From Homarus americanus (lineage: Eukaryota > Arthropoda > Malacostraca > Decapoda > Nephropidae): DNA of 64,000 bases. The position numbers and the translations under genes were made by a program. Below the pieces are notes generated by a model. It did no database searches. It had not been told where the DNA came from and worked only from the letters and a program-made list of their open reading frames with translations. Each line of letters starts with the position of its first letter. The first letter of the stretch is position 1. Below are positions 9,201 through 21,785 of this stretch, in pieces. The DNA lies in NCBI RefSeq assembly GCF_018991925.1, contig NW_024737068.1, positions 6,368,501-6,432,500 of the forward strand, in the 5' to 3' direction.

Positions 9201-12200
9201 TGAGGGGTGAGGTTAGTGGGGTGAGGCAGGTATAGAAAGCAAGGGTGAGGGGGACAGGTGAGGTTAGTGGGGTGAGGCAGGTATAGAAGGCTAGGGTGAG
9301 GGAGACAGGAGGTTAGTGGGTGAGGCAGGTATAGAAGTAGGGTGAGGGAGACAGGTGAGGCTAGTGGGGTGAGGCAGGTATAGAAGGCTAGGGTGAGGGG
9401 GAGCAGGTGAGGTTAGTAGGTGAGGCAGGTAGAAGGGCTAGGGGTGAGGAGACAGGAGGTTAGTGGGGTGAGGCAGGTATAGAAGGCTAGGGGTGAGGGG
9501 GACAGGTGAGGTTGGGTAGGTGAGGCAGGTATAGAAGGCTAGGGGTGGAGACAGGTGAGGCTAGTGGGGTGGAGCAGGTATAGAAGACTAGGTGAGGGGA
9601 CAGGTGGAGTTAGTAGGGTGAGGCAGGTATAGAAGGCTAGGTGAGGGGGACAGAGGTTAGTAGGGTGAGGCAGGTATAGAAGGCTAGGGTGAGGGAGACA
9701 GGTGAGGTTAGTGGGTGAGGCAGGTATAGAAGGCTAGGGTGAGGGGACAGGTGAGGTTAGTAGGGTGAGAGGCAGGTATAGAAGGCTAGGTGAGGAGAGA
9801 CAGGTGAGGTTAGTGGGTGAGGCAGGTATAGAAGGCTAGGGGTGAGGGGACAGGAGGCTAGTAGGGTGAGGCAGGTATAGAAGACTAGGGTGGGGAGACA
9901 GGTGAGGCCAGGTGGAGGTGAGAGGTAAGACTAGGGTGAGGGAGACAGGTGAGGTTGGTGGGTGAGGCAGAAGGCTAGGTGAGGGAGACAGAGGTTAGTG
10001 TGGGTGAGGCAGGCATGAAGACTAGGTGAGGGGACAGGTGGAGGTTAGGTGGGGTGAGGCATAGAAGGCTAGTGTGAGGGAGACAGGTGAGGTTAGGTGG
10101 GTGAGGAGGGGAGAAGGCTAGGGTGAGGGGACAGGTGAGGTTAGTGGGGTGAGGCAGGAAAAGGAAGACTAGTGAGGGACAGGTGAGGCTAGTAGGGTGA
10201 GGCAGGTATAGAAGGCTAGGGTGAGGGACAGGTGAGGCTAGTGGGGTGAGGCAGGTATAGAAAGCAAGGGGTGAGGAGACAGGTGAGGTTAGGGGTGGGT
10301 GAGGCATATAAAAAAGACCAGGGGTGAGGGGACAGGTGAGGTTAGTGGGGTGAGGTAAGGGGTATAGAAGACTAGGTGGACAGGTGGAGAGGCTGGTGGG
10401 TGAGGCAGGTATAGAAGACTAGGTGAGGGAGACAGGTGAGGTTAGGTGAGGCAGGTATAGTAGACTAGGTGAGGGGAGACAGGTGAGGTTAGTGGGTGAG
10501 GCAGGTATAGAAGACTAGGGTGAGGGAGACAGGTGAGGCTAGTAGGTGAGGCAGGCATAGGGGAAGACCAGGGGTGAGGGAGACAGTGGAGGCTAGTAGG
10601 TGAGGCAGGTATAGGAAGACTAGGGGTGAGGGGGATAGGAGGCTAGGTGGGGGTGAGGAGGAGAAGACTAGGCGAGGGAGACAGGTGAGGCTAGTGGGTG
10701 AGGCAGGTATAGAAGACTAGGGTGAGGGAGACAGGCGGAGGGCAGGGTGAGGCAGGTATAGAAGGCTAGGGTGAGGAGACAGGTGAGGTTAGTGGGTGAG
10801 GGGTAGAGAAGACTCAGTGAGGGACAGGTGAGGTTAGGTGGGGGTGAGGCAGGTATAGAAGGCTAGTGAGTATACAGGTGAGGTTAGTGGGGTGAGGTGC
10901 AGGTATAGAAGACTAGGGTGAGGAGACAGGTGAGGTTAGTGGGTGAGGCAGGTATAGAATACTTAGTAGTAGGGGATAGGTGGGAGGTTAGTGGGGTGAG
11001 GTGGTAGAAGGCTAGGGGAGGGAGACAGGTGGAGGTTAGTGGGGTGAGGCAGGTATAGAAGACTAGGTGAGGGAGACAGGAGGCATAGGTGGGTGAGGCA
11101 GGTATAGAAGACTAGGGGTGAGGGGAGGAAGAGGTTAGTAAGGAGGCATAAGTAAAAGACTAGGGTGAGGGGACAGGTGAGGCTAGTGGGTGAGGCAGGT
11201 ATAGAAGGCTAGTGAGGGGGATAGGTGAGGTTAGTGGGTGAGCAGGTATAGAAGACTAGGTGGGGAGACAGGTGAGGTTGGTGGGTGAGGCAGGCATAGA
11301 AGACTAGGGTGAGGGAGACAGGTGAGGCTAGGTGAGGCAGGCATAGACTAGGGGTGAGGGAGACAGGTGAGGCTGGTGGGTGAGGCAGGTATAGAAGACT
11401 AGGGTGAGGGAGACAGGTGAGGTTAGTGGGGTGAGGCAGGTATAGAAGACTAGGGGAGGGAGACAGGTGAGGTTAGGGTGAGGCAGGTATAGAAGACTAG
11501 GGTGAGGGAAAGGTAAGGTTAGTGTGGGTGAGGCAGGAAGGGAAGACCAGGTGAGGGGTCAGTGAGGTTAGTGTGGAGGCAGGTATAGAAGACTAGGGGT
11601 GAGGGGAGACAGGTGAGGTTAGTGGGGTGAGGCAGGTATAGGAAGACTAGGGTGAGGGGAGACAGGTGAGGTTAGGTGGGTGAGGCAGGCAGAAGACTAG
11701 GGTGAGGGACAGGTGAGGCTGGTAAGTGAGGCAGGCATAGAAGACTAGGGGTGAGGGAGACAGGAGGCTGGTGGGTGAGGCAGGCATAGACGACTAGGGG
11801 TGAGGGAGACAGGTGAGGTTAGTGGGTGAGGCAGGTATAGAAGACTAGGGTGAGGGGGGACAGGAGGTTGGTGGGTGAGGCAGGTATAGAAGACTAGGGT
11901 GAGGGAGACAGGGAGGTTGGTAAGTGAGGCAGGCAGAAGACTGAGGGAGGGAGACAGGTGAGGTTAGTAGGGTGAGGCAGGTATAGGAAGGCTAGTGAGG
12001 GGATAGGTGAGGTTAGTGGGTGAGGCAGGTATAGAAGACTAGGGGTGAGGGGGACAGGTGAGGCTAGGTGAGGCAGCATAGAAGACTAGGGTGAGGGAGA
12101 CAGGTGAGGTTGTGGGTGAGGCAGGTATAGAAGACTAGGTGAGGAGACAGGTGAGGCTATGGGGTGGAGGCAAGGTATAGGAAGACTAGTGAGGGAGGGA

Positions 12201-13386
12201 CAGGTGAGGTTAGTGGGTGAGGCAGGAGCAAGACAGGAGGGGGATAGGTGAGGTTAGTGGGGTGAGGCAGGTATAGAAGACTAGGTGAGGGGACAGTGAG
12301 GTTAGGTGGTGAGTAAGTAGGTATAGAAGACTAGGGTGAGGGGAGACAGGTGAGGTTAGTGGGTGAGGCAGGTATAGAAGACTAGGTGAGGGGGACAGGC
12401 AGTTAGGTGGGTGATGCAGGTATAGAAGACTATTAGGTGAGGGGACAGGTAAGGTTAGTGGGTGAGGCAGGTATATAAGACTAGGTGAGGGGACAGGTAA
12501 GTAGGTGGGGTGAGGCAGGTATAGAAGACTAGGGTGAGGGGACAGGTAAGGTTAGTGGGGTGAGGCAGGTATAGAAGACTAGGGTGAGGGAGACAGGTGG
12601 GAGGTTAGTAAGTGAGGCAGGTATAGAAGACTAGGTGAGGGAGACAGGTGAGGTTAGTGGGGTGAGGCAGGCATAGAAGACTAGGTGAGGGAGACAGGTG
12701 GAGGTTAGTGGGCAGGCAGGTATAGAAGACTAGGGGTGAGGGAGACAGGTGAGGCTAGTAGGGGTGAGGCAAGGCATAGAAGACTAGGTGAGAGACAGGT
12801 GAGGCTAGTGGGGTGAGGCAGGCATAGAAGACTAGGGTGAGGAGACAGGTGAGGTTAGTGGGGCAGGTATAGAAGACTAGGTGAGGGAGAGACAGGGTGA
12901 GGTTAGGTGGGGTGAGGCAGGTATAGAAGACTAGGGTGAGGGATAGTGGAGGCGAGTGGGTGAGGCAGGTATAGAAGACTAGGGTGAGGGAGACAGGTGA
13001 GGTTAGTGGTGAGGCAGGTATAGAAGACTAGGTGAGGGGGGTAGGGTGAGGTTAGTGGGTGAGGCAGGTATAGAAGACTAGGGTGAGGGGACAGGTATGT
13101 TAGTTGGGTGAGGCAGGTAGAAGACTAGGGTGAGGGAGACAGGTGAGGTTAGTGGGTGAGGCAGGTATAGAAGACTAGGTGAGGGAGACAGGTGAGGTTG
13201 GGGTGGGTGAGGCAGGTATAAAAGACTAGGGTGAGGGAGACAGGAGGTTAGTGGGTGAGGCAGGTATAGAAGACTAGGGTGAGGGAGACAGGAGTGAAGG
13301 GGTGAGGCAGGCATAAAAGACCAGGTGAGGGAGACAGGTGAGGTTAGTGGGTGGAGTAAGGTATAGAAGACCAGGGTGAGGGAGAC
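9201..13386. repeat. 4.2-kb minisatellite, unit about 51 bp
   Basis: Roughly 80 tandem copies of a purine-rich unit built from AGGCAGGTATAGAAGACTAG, GGTGAGGGAGACAGGTGAGG and TTAGTGGGGTG. Copies differ mostly by one- to few-base changes in G runs and by missing short blocks, with GACTAG/GGCTAG as the main substitution variant. Short Pro/Ser-rich minus-strand frames within it have no coding support. Confidence 0.95.
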
Positions 13387-14214
13387 AACAAAGATTTGTT
13401 TAGGTGAAGCCTGGCAGAAAATGGAGAGTTAAGGAAGGAGAATCTCAAAGATGTACCACACAAAGAGAGGAAGGGACAAATATGCTACACCTGTATAATA
13501 TATTAGTGATGCAGCTCTCAAGATTGATTTTTCAGGTCTCGCTCTCGGATTTTTGCTTCAGGCCTCGAGAGCCGAAAATTTATTCATTGATTTTAGGTGT
13601 ATTGGTTGGGGGATCAAAGGTCAAGTGGTTAAAGATTGGGCTCAGGTAGAGAGATTTACCTCACCTCAGGTCACTCGCCCGTGGCTGTGACCCTCAGCTA
13701 CAGACATGATGGCGACAGGTGGGAAGATTTATATAGCCCGGCAGTCTTCACCAGCCAGGATATATAGCTACCCGAACAAGTGTTTTTAAGAACTACTATT
13801 ATCATTATCAATATCATTATAACAAACATTATCACCATTATTACCGAAACGATCATCATCATCACCATCACCATACGTAACCAACAAAACATTAAACTTC
13901 ATAGGTACCAAATCTTAATAGGCGACCGTAATTAAGATATGGGAAGGGGGAGAAGCACGAAAGACTTTTAAACACCTCATTAGTTATATCACAAAACATC
14001 ATTAAAAAAATTTATCGTTAATTACACTTAGGCGTTTATATGGTTTAAACTATGAAAAGTAAGGGGCTAAATTCTCCTAATTATCTCTAGACCAGGTGAG
14101 GCCCAGGTGAATAGGAGTTTGTGTCATTAATGCAGATAACTTAATTGGGTGTTATGTGGGACCAAGTTAGGTGGTATATGGTTGGATTTGATTCTGGGTT
14201 TAATGACATCAAAG

Positions 14215-14218
<4 letters not shown>
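13387..14218. other. AT-rich spacer with a possible decayed SINE head
   Basis: Near 13620-13690 GGTCAAGTGGTTAAAG resembles a tRNA A box and GGTCACTCGCCC a degenerate B box; this is weak. An imperfect ATTATCA-rich stretch lies at 13795-13875. No gene is recognised. Confidence 0.35.

Positions 14219-14262
<44 letters not shown>
14219..14262. repeat. (TG)n microsatellite
   Basis: About 22 TG dinucleotides. Confidence 0.95.
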
Positions 14263-14264
<2 letters not shown>

Positions 14265-14708
14265 AACTATATGAAGTCTGCCTATACCACTTTTAACAGT
14301 GAATTTAACACAATCCAACCCTTCAAAATATTAACTACTTCTTATGAAAATTAAATAGCGTTTTCTCTCAATTCTATATTTGACAATTAAATAATATCTA
14401 ACCTAATCATATGTGAACTAAAATTTGTAAGAAAACCAAAGAAAATCTCACGTAGCTAAACCATTTTAACCTTTAATTTAACACAATCATTAAAAATATA
14501 CCAATTCTTTAAAAAAAATGCATCTTACAGGACATATTCCAACGTCTACAATTAACTTAATTTAACTCCTTTAACATGTAAATTAGTCTTTGTCCTGTAT
14601 CTTTAAGAGGCAGTCTTCCCCTTTACCTAAGTCCACACATAACGAAGACCTGACACTTGGAGTAAATCTTTTGTTTCATGATTATAATGTGTTAACACTG
14701 AGTAATGT
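14263..14708. other. AT-rich spacer, nothing recognised
   Basis: No coding region, repeat unit or structured RNA is apparent. Confidence 0.4.
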
Positions 14709-14767
14709 TTTGTGTGTGTGTGTGTGTGTGTGTATTTGGAGTGTTTGTTTGGGTGGGTGGAGAGAGA

Positions 14768-14824
<57 letters not shown>

Positions 14825-14868
14825 ATAATAAACATACTACTACTATTACTACAACTACTACTACTACT

Positions 14869-14902
<34 letters not shown>

Positions 14903-14910
14903 AATAATAA

Positions 14911-14949
<39 letters not shown>

Positions 14950-14985
14950 TAATAATAATAATAATAAAAAATAACAACAATAAAT
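14709..14985. repeat. Compound microsatellite (TG)n-(GA)n-(CTA)n-(AAT)n
   Basis: Four different simple repeats follow one another: TG (14709-14733), GA (14761-14821), CTA (14832-14902) and AAT (14903-14970). Overlapping open frames here are low-complexity artefacts. Confidence 0.95.
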
Positions 14986-15249
14986 AACAATAACCCCAAC
15001 AAATCTGACAAACATAAAACAGCACAACAGCAAGTAAACAAACTACACAGACCTTATATATAAAATAACACGGTTTTTTATAAAATAACTGAGGGTCTGT
15101 AATTCTAAAACACCTTTACTCTCTACGACGTGAGAGAACAATGCCATTGACTTAATTATATAGCAAAATCAGGGGTTTTCAGGAGATATAAAGCTTTAGT
15201 AGTGCAATTTATTACTCATTATGTAGCTCAGTATTGTTGGTACTTTGGA

Positions 15250-15282
<33 letters not shown>

Positions 15283-15599
15283 ATAACCTTTTCTGCCTCT
15301 AGATTTTCAACAATTAGTGAGTATATTATATTCCCCATTAACTAAAAAATAACGACTCCATTAAGTTAAGTTAGAGTCTCAAGTATTATTTCATATGACA
15401 TTCTAACCATAAATTTTGTGTCGTAGCTTAAGTGAACCAGTTAGATCCGTTCTCACATCACCAATTAGAGAGGATATTTACCTTATGCTCCCATTGGAAT
15501 TCACTTGTGTTATATCTAAAGTTAACTAAATAGAACAGTTGTTACATATCCATCTCAGGGTAGAATCGTCTTATGAACTTTGATTATGGAATTTAAATA
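14986..15599. other. AT-rich spacer with a short (GA)n run
   Basis: A GA run lies at 15250-15281. Nothing else is recognised. Confidence 0.4.
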
Positions 15600-16055
15600 G
15601 GCTAGGGGAACCATATCACCCAAAAGTTAATTATAAAAAGCGTAAACCACACAGAACGTCATTAATGAAAATGGTAGCAATACTCAGAAGTCAATCCTAA
15701 AATATAGGAACATCGCACAGAATCTAATTTGAGAAAATGGGAACATCACTCCGAAAATTATCAAAGAAAACATGACATAACCCAGAAGTTAATCAAAGAA
15801 AGCGGGATCAAAGATAAATGACCTATAAAACTGACCAAAAAAAACGTGATTCATAAAGGTTTGTCTACGGAAAACAATAACAAAACAATAATCAAAGAAA
15901 AATGAATTGTAGAAATTTGGAGTAAAAACCGTAAATACTAAATGCTGTTCAAAGAAAATATAAAGTAGTAAAAAATACACAAAGAAAACGAAGAGTAGTA
16001 TCAATGGTTAAAGAAAACGAAAAGAAGGAAAACTAGTCAAAGAAAACGTGCTGGT
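15600..16055. repeat. Highly diverged roughly 32-bp tandem repeat
   Basis: The phrase TCAAAGAAAACGTGA, usually followed by an ACACAGAAGTTAA-like stretch, recurs a dozen or so times at irregular 30-40 base spacing. Divergence between copies is high, indicating an old array. Confidence 0.5.
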
Positions 16056-16613
16056 GATAGAAGTAATACGGATAGACTGGAAATAAACCTACCTACATGG
16101 ATCGTCAATATAAAGGTGTGAAGCTCATAAGTTTGGTGCACCACAGTAGGGAGAGTTAAACAAACACCACGACTCTCTTAATGACCAGGTAAAAACTTAA
16201 ATAATGGGTGTAATTCTCGCCACTTTCTGATAATTACAGGTATTTGATAATGTTACCTAATTAACCCTCTGGAAACTGTAAGAGTAGAATTTACATAGTA
16301 CACAGTCAAAGATAATGAAGGCCTATATATTAAATAATTATAAAGATCTCGGCATTATTTTCCGATGGATTTAAATACACATACAATATAACTCATTTAA
16401 ACAGCTCAAATTAAAAAAAAAACATCAGATAAAAAAAATCAAATTCTCGGTAAAATCACCAGGAAAAACAACAACACAATGAACGGGAGAATAGCCTAAA
16501 AGTCATACACACGTAACCTTTTTAAATTCCATACACAAGAGGTCCTTCAGAATGTATTATCGTCTCCCACTACAATACTAAAAACATTCTCGACATATTT
16601 CTCCTTATAATAG
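16056..16613. other. AT-rich spacer, nothing recognised
   Basis: No coding or repeat structure is seen in this stretch. Confidence 0.4.
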
Positions 16614-16843
16614 ATGGGGTCTGAAGGAGGAGGTGAGGGAGGGGGGGGCAGATGCTATTGAAGGGAGAGTGGTGAATAATGTTGAGGGGAGGGAGGAGTG
16701 GGATGGAGAGTGGAGTGGAGAAGGAAAGGTGGAGAGAGAAATGAAAGAATAAAGGAGGGAGTTAGGGAGACAAGAATGGAGGGAGGAAAGATGGAGAGAG
16801 GGAAGGGGGCTCAAGGAGAGAGGAATGGAAGGAGGGCGGAGGA

Positions 16844-16875
<32 letters not shown>

Positions 16876-16880
16876 AGGGA
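16614..16880. repeat. G+A-rich low-complexity tract
   Basis: Irregular GGAG/GAGG sequence ending in a (GA)n run at 16850-16875, almost wholly purine on the plus strand. Confidence 0.8.
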
Positions 16881-17053
16881 GAACGACAGGAGAGGGAGGC
16901 CTTATTGAAGTTTCATCAATTCAACAATAAATTCTCCCAAAATAATATCTATTGGCAGATTAAGTCCGGCTTCACTTGCCTCTCTCTCCACCACATCTCC
17001 TCCGGTAATATTCAGGTTTAAGTCAAGCAAAGCCCCAACAATCACACTTCACA

Positions 17054-17262
17054 GTGGGGTAGGTGAGGGTGGGGGTGAGGGGAGGGGGTGACGGGAGGGG
17101 AGGTGAGGGAGGGGTGAGGGAGGGGGGACGGAGGATGGGTGGAGGGAGGGGGGGACGGGAGGGAGGGGTGAGGGGAGGGGGGGTGAGGGGAGGGGGGTGA
17201 GGGGAGGGGGGTGACGGGAGGGGTGAGGGGGAGGGAAGGGAGGGAGGGGGGAACTCTACCTC
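17054..17262. repeat. G-rich minisatellite, GGGGAGGGGGGTGA-type unit
   Basis: About 13 irregular copies of a 14-17 base G-run unit. Runs of four to seven G at short spacing make plus-strand G-quadruplexes likely. The minus-strand Pro-rich frame is a by-product. Confidence 0.88.
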
Positions 17263-17337
17263 CCCCAATAGTTCATTTTCCTGTCGGCTGAACGAGTGAG
17301 CTTAGACCTCATAATAAACGACGTGTTTGTATCTCAC

Positions 17338-17412
17338 ATACATACATACATACATACATACATACATACATACATCATACATGCATACATATGGGTTTAG
17401 GATTACCCATTC

Positions 17413-17453
<41 letters not shown>

Positions 17454-17548
17454 ATAAGGAACAAGGATGAAGGTAATACATATGTGACTGTTAAATCATT
17501 CGTAGCAGCAATAGAGAGAGAGAGAGAGAGGAGAGAGAGGGAGAGAGA
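17338..17548. repeat. (CATA)n, (TG)n and (GA)n microsatellites
   Basis: CATA units at 17338-17392, TG at 17415-17452 and GA at 17514-17548, separated by short unique sequence. Confidence 0.93.
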
Positions 17549-18110
17549 CATAGCATGTATCAGTAAATAGTGGTGTTAATTCTGAAGGAGGGAGTAATGG
17601 AGAGAAACAGTAAAATACAGGGCTGTTGTTGTCTCTTTTACTGTTAGTCTGTATTCGTCTCTCTCTATTGTACTTCACTTCATATTTACCTTTTTCATTA
17701 TGTCCGTTTTTATATATTTGTTTATCTCTGTCATTCTCTTTCTTCCTCTCTTTCATTTTATCTCTCTGTTTTAAATACTAGTATAAACTATCTATCTATC
17801 TATCTATGCTATCCCGATTGCTCCATTAAACTCGCCTGTTACACAAGGAGACGCGGGAACGATCCGTCTTTGACTGTTCAGGTGTGTGTGTGTGAAAGAG
17901 AAGAGCATCCGTTATACACACATACACCCACACACACACACAAACACACACATACATACACACGAGCACACATTCTGCCATTATTCAATCTCCATGCGTT
18001 ATTGTCTGCCTTTGTTGGATGCATCAGCAGCTATATACTTGACACGGTCACCGATGTAGAATTACACAATTAATGTAACACAATGCTGCATCAGCTTACT
18101 GTGACCAGTA
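17549..18110. other. Spacer with minor simple repeats
   Basis: Contains short (CTAT)n at 17789-17806 and interrupted TG/CA runs at 17881-17960. No gene is recognised. Confidence 0.4.
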
Positions 18111-18116
18111 CTGCTG

Positions 18117-18127
18117 TATATACTGGG

Positions 18128-18223
<96 letters not shown>

Positions 18224-18234
18224 CCCAGTATATA
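18117..18234. repeat. AT palindrome: (TA)n core with unique inverted arms
   Basis: TATATACTGGGTATATAAT on the left is mirrored by ATTATATACCCAGTATATA on the right, around a TA run of about 80 bases. The whole unit is self-complementary and can extrude as a cruciform. Confidence 0.85.
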
Positions 18235-18401
18235 ATACCTAACTTAACCTTATGGTTGAGATGGTTGAGTAAGGTTGGGTTAGGTTAGGTTGGCCTTTGC
18301 AAGTTATTTTTTCAAAATTATCAACATCCTTGCCGGTCATTTACAAAAATAGCCGATTTCGCAAAAAAAAAAAAATAATAATAATAATTAAATAAATAAA
18401 C

Positions 18402-18907
18402 CAGGGTGTTTCGGAAAACGTTTCATAATTCTGGGTAGGTAGTAGGCAGCTATCAAACAGGAGGTACTACCGCCTGGGAAGATATTGAACATAATGTGTT
18501 GTCTAATGGTAGACCCTGCTGCCATATGGCATCACGAAAATTGTGACCAAGTTCCAGGTTGTTGATATGACTTTCTGCCTCATTTACATACAATTGCAGG
18601 TCTCAATTGTTTCTTTACTTAACAACACAACATAAATAATGTATATCATTTCTCATTCTTGATTTATTTTTCTCGTTTTTGTATTTATTTATGATTATTA
18701 TTATTTTTAGTATATTATTTTTATTTAGTATAGGTATTTTGTTATTATTTTTTGAATTATTATAATAATAATAAAATAATAATGTTATATTATCATTATC
18801 ATATTTTCGCCCCCCAGGCCTGATGTGGGTCAGTGACCTGTGCCCGGGTGGGCTAATCCCCGTAAAAAATACAAACTAGGATTATGAAACATATTTCCGA
18901 AACACTG
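18402..18907. mobile_element. Second inverted-repeat transposon carrying the poly(A) module
   Basis: The left end CAGGGTGTTTCGGAAAACG is followed by TTTCATAATTCTGGGTA. The right end, read on the minus strand, is CAGTGTTTCGGAAATATG followed by TTTCATAATCCTAGT. A TA follows the right end; the left flank reads AC instead. Total length is about 506 bases with no transposase. Its interior is the repeat module shared with 7.6-8.0 kb and 56.5-57.0 kb. Confidence 0.75.
18460..18870 (+). repeat. Poly(A)-ended interspersed repeat, copy inside the 18.4-kb TIR element
   Basis: Runs from GCCTGGGAAGATATTG through TGTTGTCTAATGGTAGACCC and TTTCTGCCTCATTTACA to CCCGGGTGGGCTAATCCCC and a short A run. It aligns along most of its length with 56515-57006. 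The class is unknown: it is too AT-rich for a typical SINE body and no tRNA promoter is recognised. Confidence 0.78.
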
Positions 18908-20799
18908 TAATGAAAATTTACACCTAGGAATCTTATTTTGATGACAGGCACTGGAATCAAAGCTGTGATGAAAGGTATGTAATGTTGCATTTATATTTGT
19001 GATAACATTTTAAATATCAAATATGAGCACTGCCTCGGAGTCACACACACACACACACACACAAACGCACGTAGGATGAATAACAGCACCAAAGAATTAT
19101 GACATTTAGATAATATTTACTCTTTGATGACGAGACATATTGTCGAAACGATTCAAAATAAATATGTTTCTGCTCTGCCATAATATCTACATTCATACAT
19201 CCAATTATGTCTACGCTCCCAGCGATCTTTGGCTGTATCCAAAAATGAAATCCTCTCTCAAAGGAAGAAGATTTGCGACCACTGAGGCTCTGAAGGGAAG
19301 ACCCAAAGTGGAATTCCTAAATTGTTTTGAAGAATGACACCTACTGATATACCCTGTTTAGTCTGGGTAACCTTTCTTATAATATTTAAGAGAGAAAGAA
19401 TGAGAGAGACAGACTGAAGGAAAGAAAGAGAAGGAAATAAAGAGAAATAAAGAAAGAGAAAGAGAAAGAATGAGAAATGGATAGACAAAGAGAGAGAGAT
19501 AGAAAGAGAAAGAGAATGAGAGAAAGAAAAAAGAGAGAGAGAGAGATGGAAAGAGAAAGAGAATGAGAGAAAGAAAAGAGAGAGAGAGGGAGAGAATGTT
19601 GACTCTCTCCTTCGTGTTCAGGTTTTACAATATCCATCCTTTATACTGCCCCTCACCGCCTTCCACATCTGGGAGATATAATCACACCAACTACCTCGTC
19701 TGAGACAACACTATGCCTGTGTATAGTCTGGCCATTAAAATAAGTCTTAATAATAAAAAAGTTATTCCATCTGCAGATTTAGTTCTTACCTGCGTCAATT
19801 AACAATGGCTAGAGAGCTTGGGGAGTGAGGAGTGAGTGAGTGAGTGAATTTTTGTCTGACTGACTTACTGACTGACTACCTGACTGAATGATTGATTGAT
19901 TCAAGTGTTGTCTAACTTACTGACTGAGCAATTTAAGACTAAGTAACTCATAGATTGATTACCTGACTGTATAAAGAAAAACAAAGATTGGAAAAAAATA
20001 GAAATATTAAGAAACGTAAGAGGAGAAGAACAACAAGAACAAGAAAAACAAAACAAGAACAACAAGACCAGTAAGAAAAACAAGAATAAAAATAATAAAC
20101 GTAAAAAAGATGAAAAATAGAAAGCATTAGAACAAGTAAGAGAAGCGAAAGAAGAAACAGAAGAAAAGAGAAGAGGAACAACAGCAGGAAAATGACGATA
20201 ATCAAGGGAGCAAGAAGCCAGAAGGCGTATATTATTTGATGTATTCAGAGACGTGTGTGTGTGTGATGCGGGTTACCATGGAGACCTCCCAGACCGCGTT
20301 TACAACACAGTAGGGTCATGTCCTCGAAGCTGTTAAGAAGATTAAAAAAGAAAAAGAGAAAAATATGGTATTGTGAAGGCAGAAGTTGGCGTGTCTCTTG
20401 TAGCGGGGTGTTTGGTAGACGGGAGATTAAAGTGAGTGAGTGAGTGAATGAGTGAGTGTGTTTAACGGGTGATGAATATTTCGGGATCAAGGTTAGATTT
20501 TCTGTCATTGTTAATATAATTCCTAGTGATAAATTGTATGTATATTTTTCTATAATCAAATATAATGTGTATATAGGGTGGATAATGTAGTTACTCACAA
20601 CACGAACTATAATTGAGAAGTATCATTACTAACTTCACCGAACCTAACCTTGGTAAACGTCGTCTAAAATAAAAGAGAAAAATGTTACCGTACATGAATT
20701 AATTTCCATCAGGTTGTAGCAATAAAAACAAAAAGTTATCCCTATATGGAAAAACGGCAGTTACGTTATTGCAATTGGCGATTATCCATATTTTGCGCG

Positions 20800-20802
<3 letters not shown>
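18908..20802. other. Spacer with purine-rich low-complexity sequence
   Basis: Includes CA repeats (19041-19064), a long GA/GAAA-rich stretch (19385-19597), GTGA-type repeats (about 19826-19848 and 20433-20458) and AAGAA-rich sequence (19975-20190). A minus-strand 117-codon frame (20245-20598) has no recognisable domain. No gene is supported. Confidence 0.5.

Positions 20803-20847
<45 letters not shown>
20802..20847. repeat. (CA)n microsatellite
   Basis: About 22 CA dinucleotides. Confidence 0.95.
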
Positions 20848-20848
<1 letters not shown>

Positions 20849-21059
20849 GTTTGCATCAAATTCTTTAGTGTCCATAAAAAACCTAATGTTCACTAATTTC
20901 TAAACAAAAGTAAACCTAATCCATTAAATCACCGCTCAATTTCTATCGCCTCAACAACAATAAATAATATTCTAAACTTAATCACTGGTTACTATCAAAC
21001 ACCTTTAAAATAAACAAAGTACTCAGTGATCAGCAGTAGTGGACGCTGTACTGTTGACC

Positions 21060-21700
21060 CGTCCTTCACCACACACTCAGACCACCAATCAATAGTCTGC
21101 GGCGGTGAAGCTCAGGCAGTAACTCTCGACATGGACCAAGTTTACCCAACATTTAATATAGTATCGATTCTTGCCTGAAAATTACCTCCAGTGACCTTTC
21201 TATCTTTAATCCCTTTAATTCTTTTCGTTTGTTTTTTGGGGTAACCACCTCTCCGCTGTGCTTTTGTCTGACTATCTCTTTATCAACACCAAAGTTACTC
21301 AGGTTTCCGTCCTAACACCAACTTTTTTTTCTCATTGCGCATTAATGATTTCGCCGTAACAAAACACTCTGGTTCATTCTTTAGGTGACGATACAAAACA
21401 CCTCCATTGTAAGGTGTAATATATTATCTACAAGAAGATCTTGTATACTCTGCTGATAAAAGTAGAACCAACTTAATTCACGTGGATGCTACATAATATT
21501 CAGTAACAAAAAATATATTATGTACTACAGATCTTTAATAACGTTTTCATTAAGAGTTTAGGCGTCTCCCTTCATATATTATCCTGGTACAGCTCGTATA
21601 GGTAACCCTTTGACGACGATGTTTTAACTCTTTGAAGACTATGATTTAAATTAGTCAAAAAGGATTCAATGAAACTTAGATTCATGTTCAGAGACAAGTG
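21060..21700 (+). pseudogene. Jockey/CR1-like LINE relic, reverse transcriptase part
   Basis: Highly decayed reverse transcriptase coding sequence on the plus strand. The stretch at 21080-21145 aligns with 50575-50640, where the homologous frame reads ALDIAKAFDRVWH. Farther on, QVSVLTPTFF-like codons (about 21300) match the QGSVLSPxLF block, and a GDD-T-xH remnant (about 21385) marks the catalytic box. Many stops and indels are present. The remainder of the element resumes at 22855 beyond a minisatellite. Confidence 0.68.
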
Positions 21701-21785
21701 TTATTTCACATATAATAGTTATCAATCATAAGTAGCTATTGTATGTAAGTCCTGTGTGCTCCCATGTGTAATAATGGTGTCATCT

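Noticed and set aside
18263..18295. GGTTGGGTTAGGTTAGG as a second telomere-type tract
   Set aside because: Only two or three TTAGG-like units, within AT-rich low-complexity sequence.
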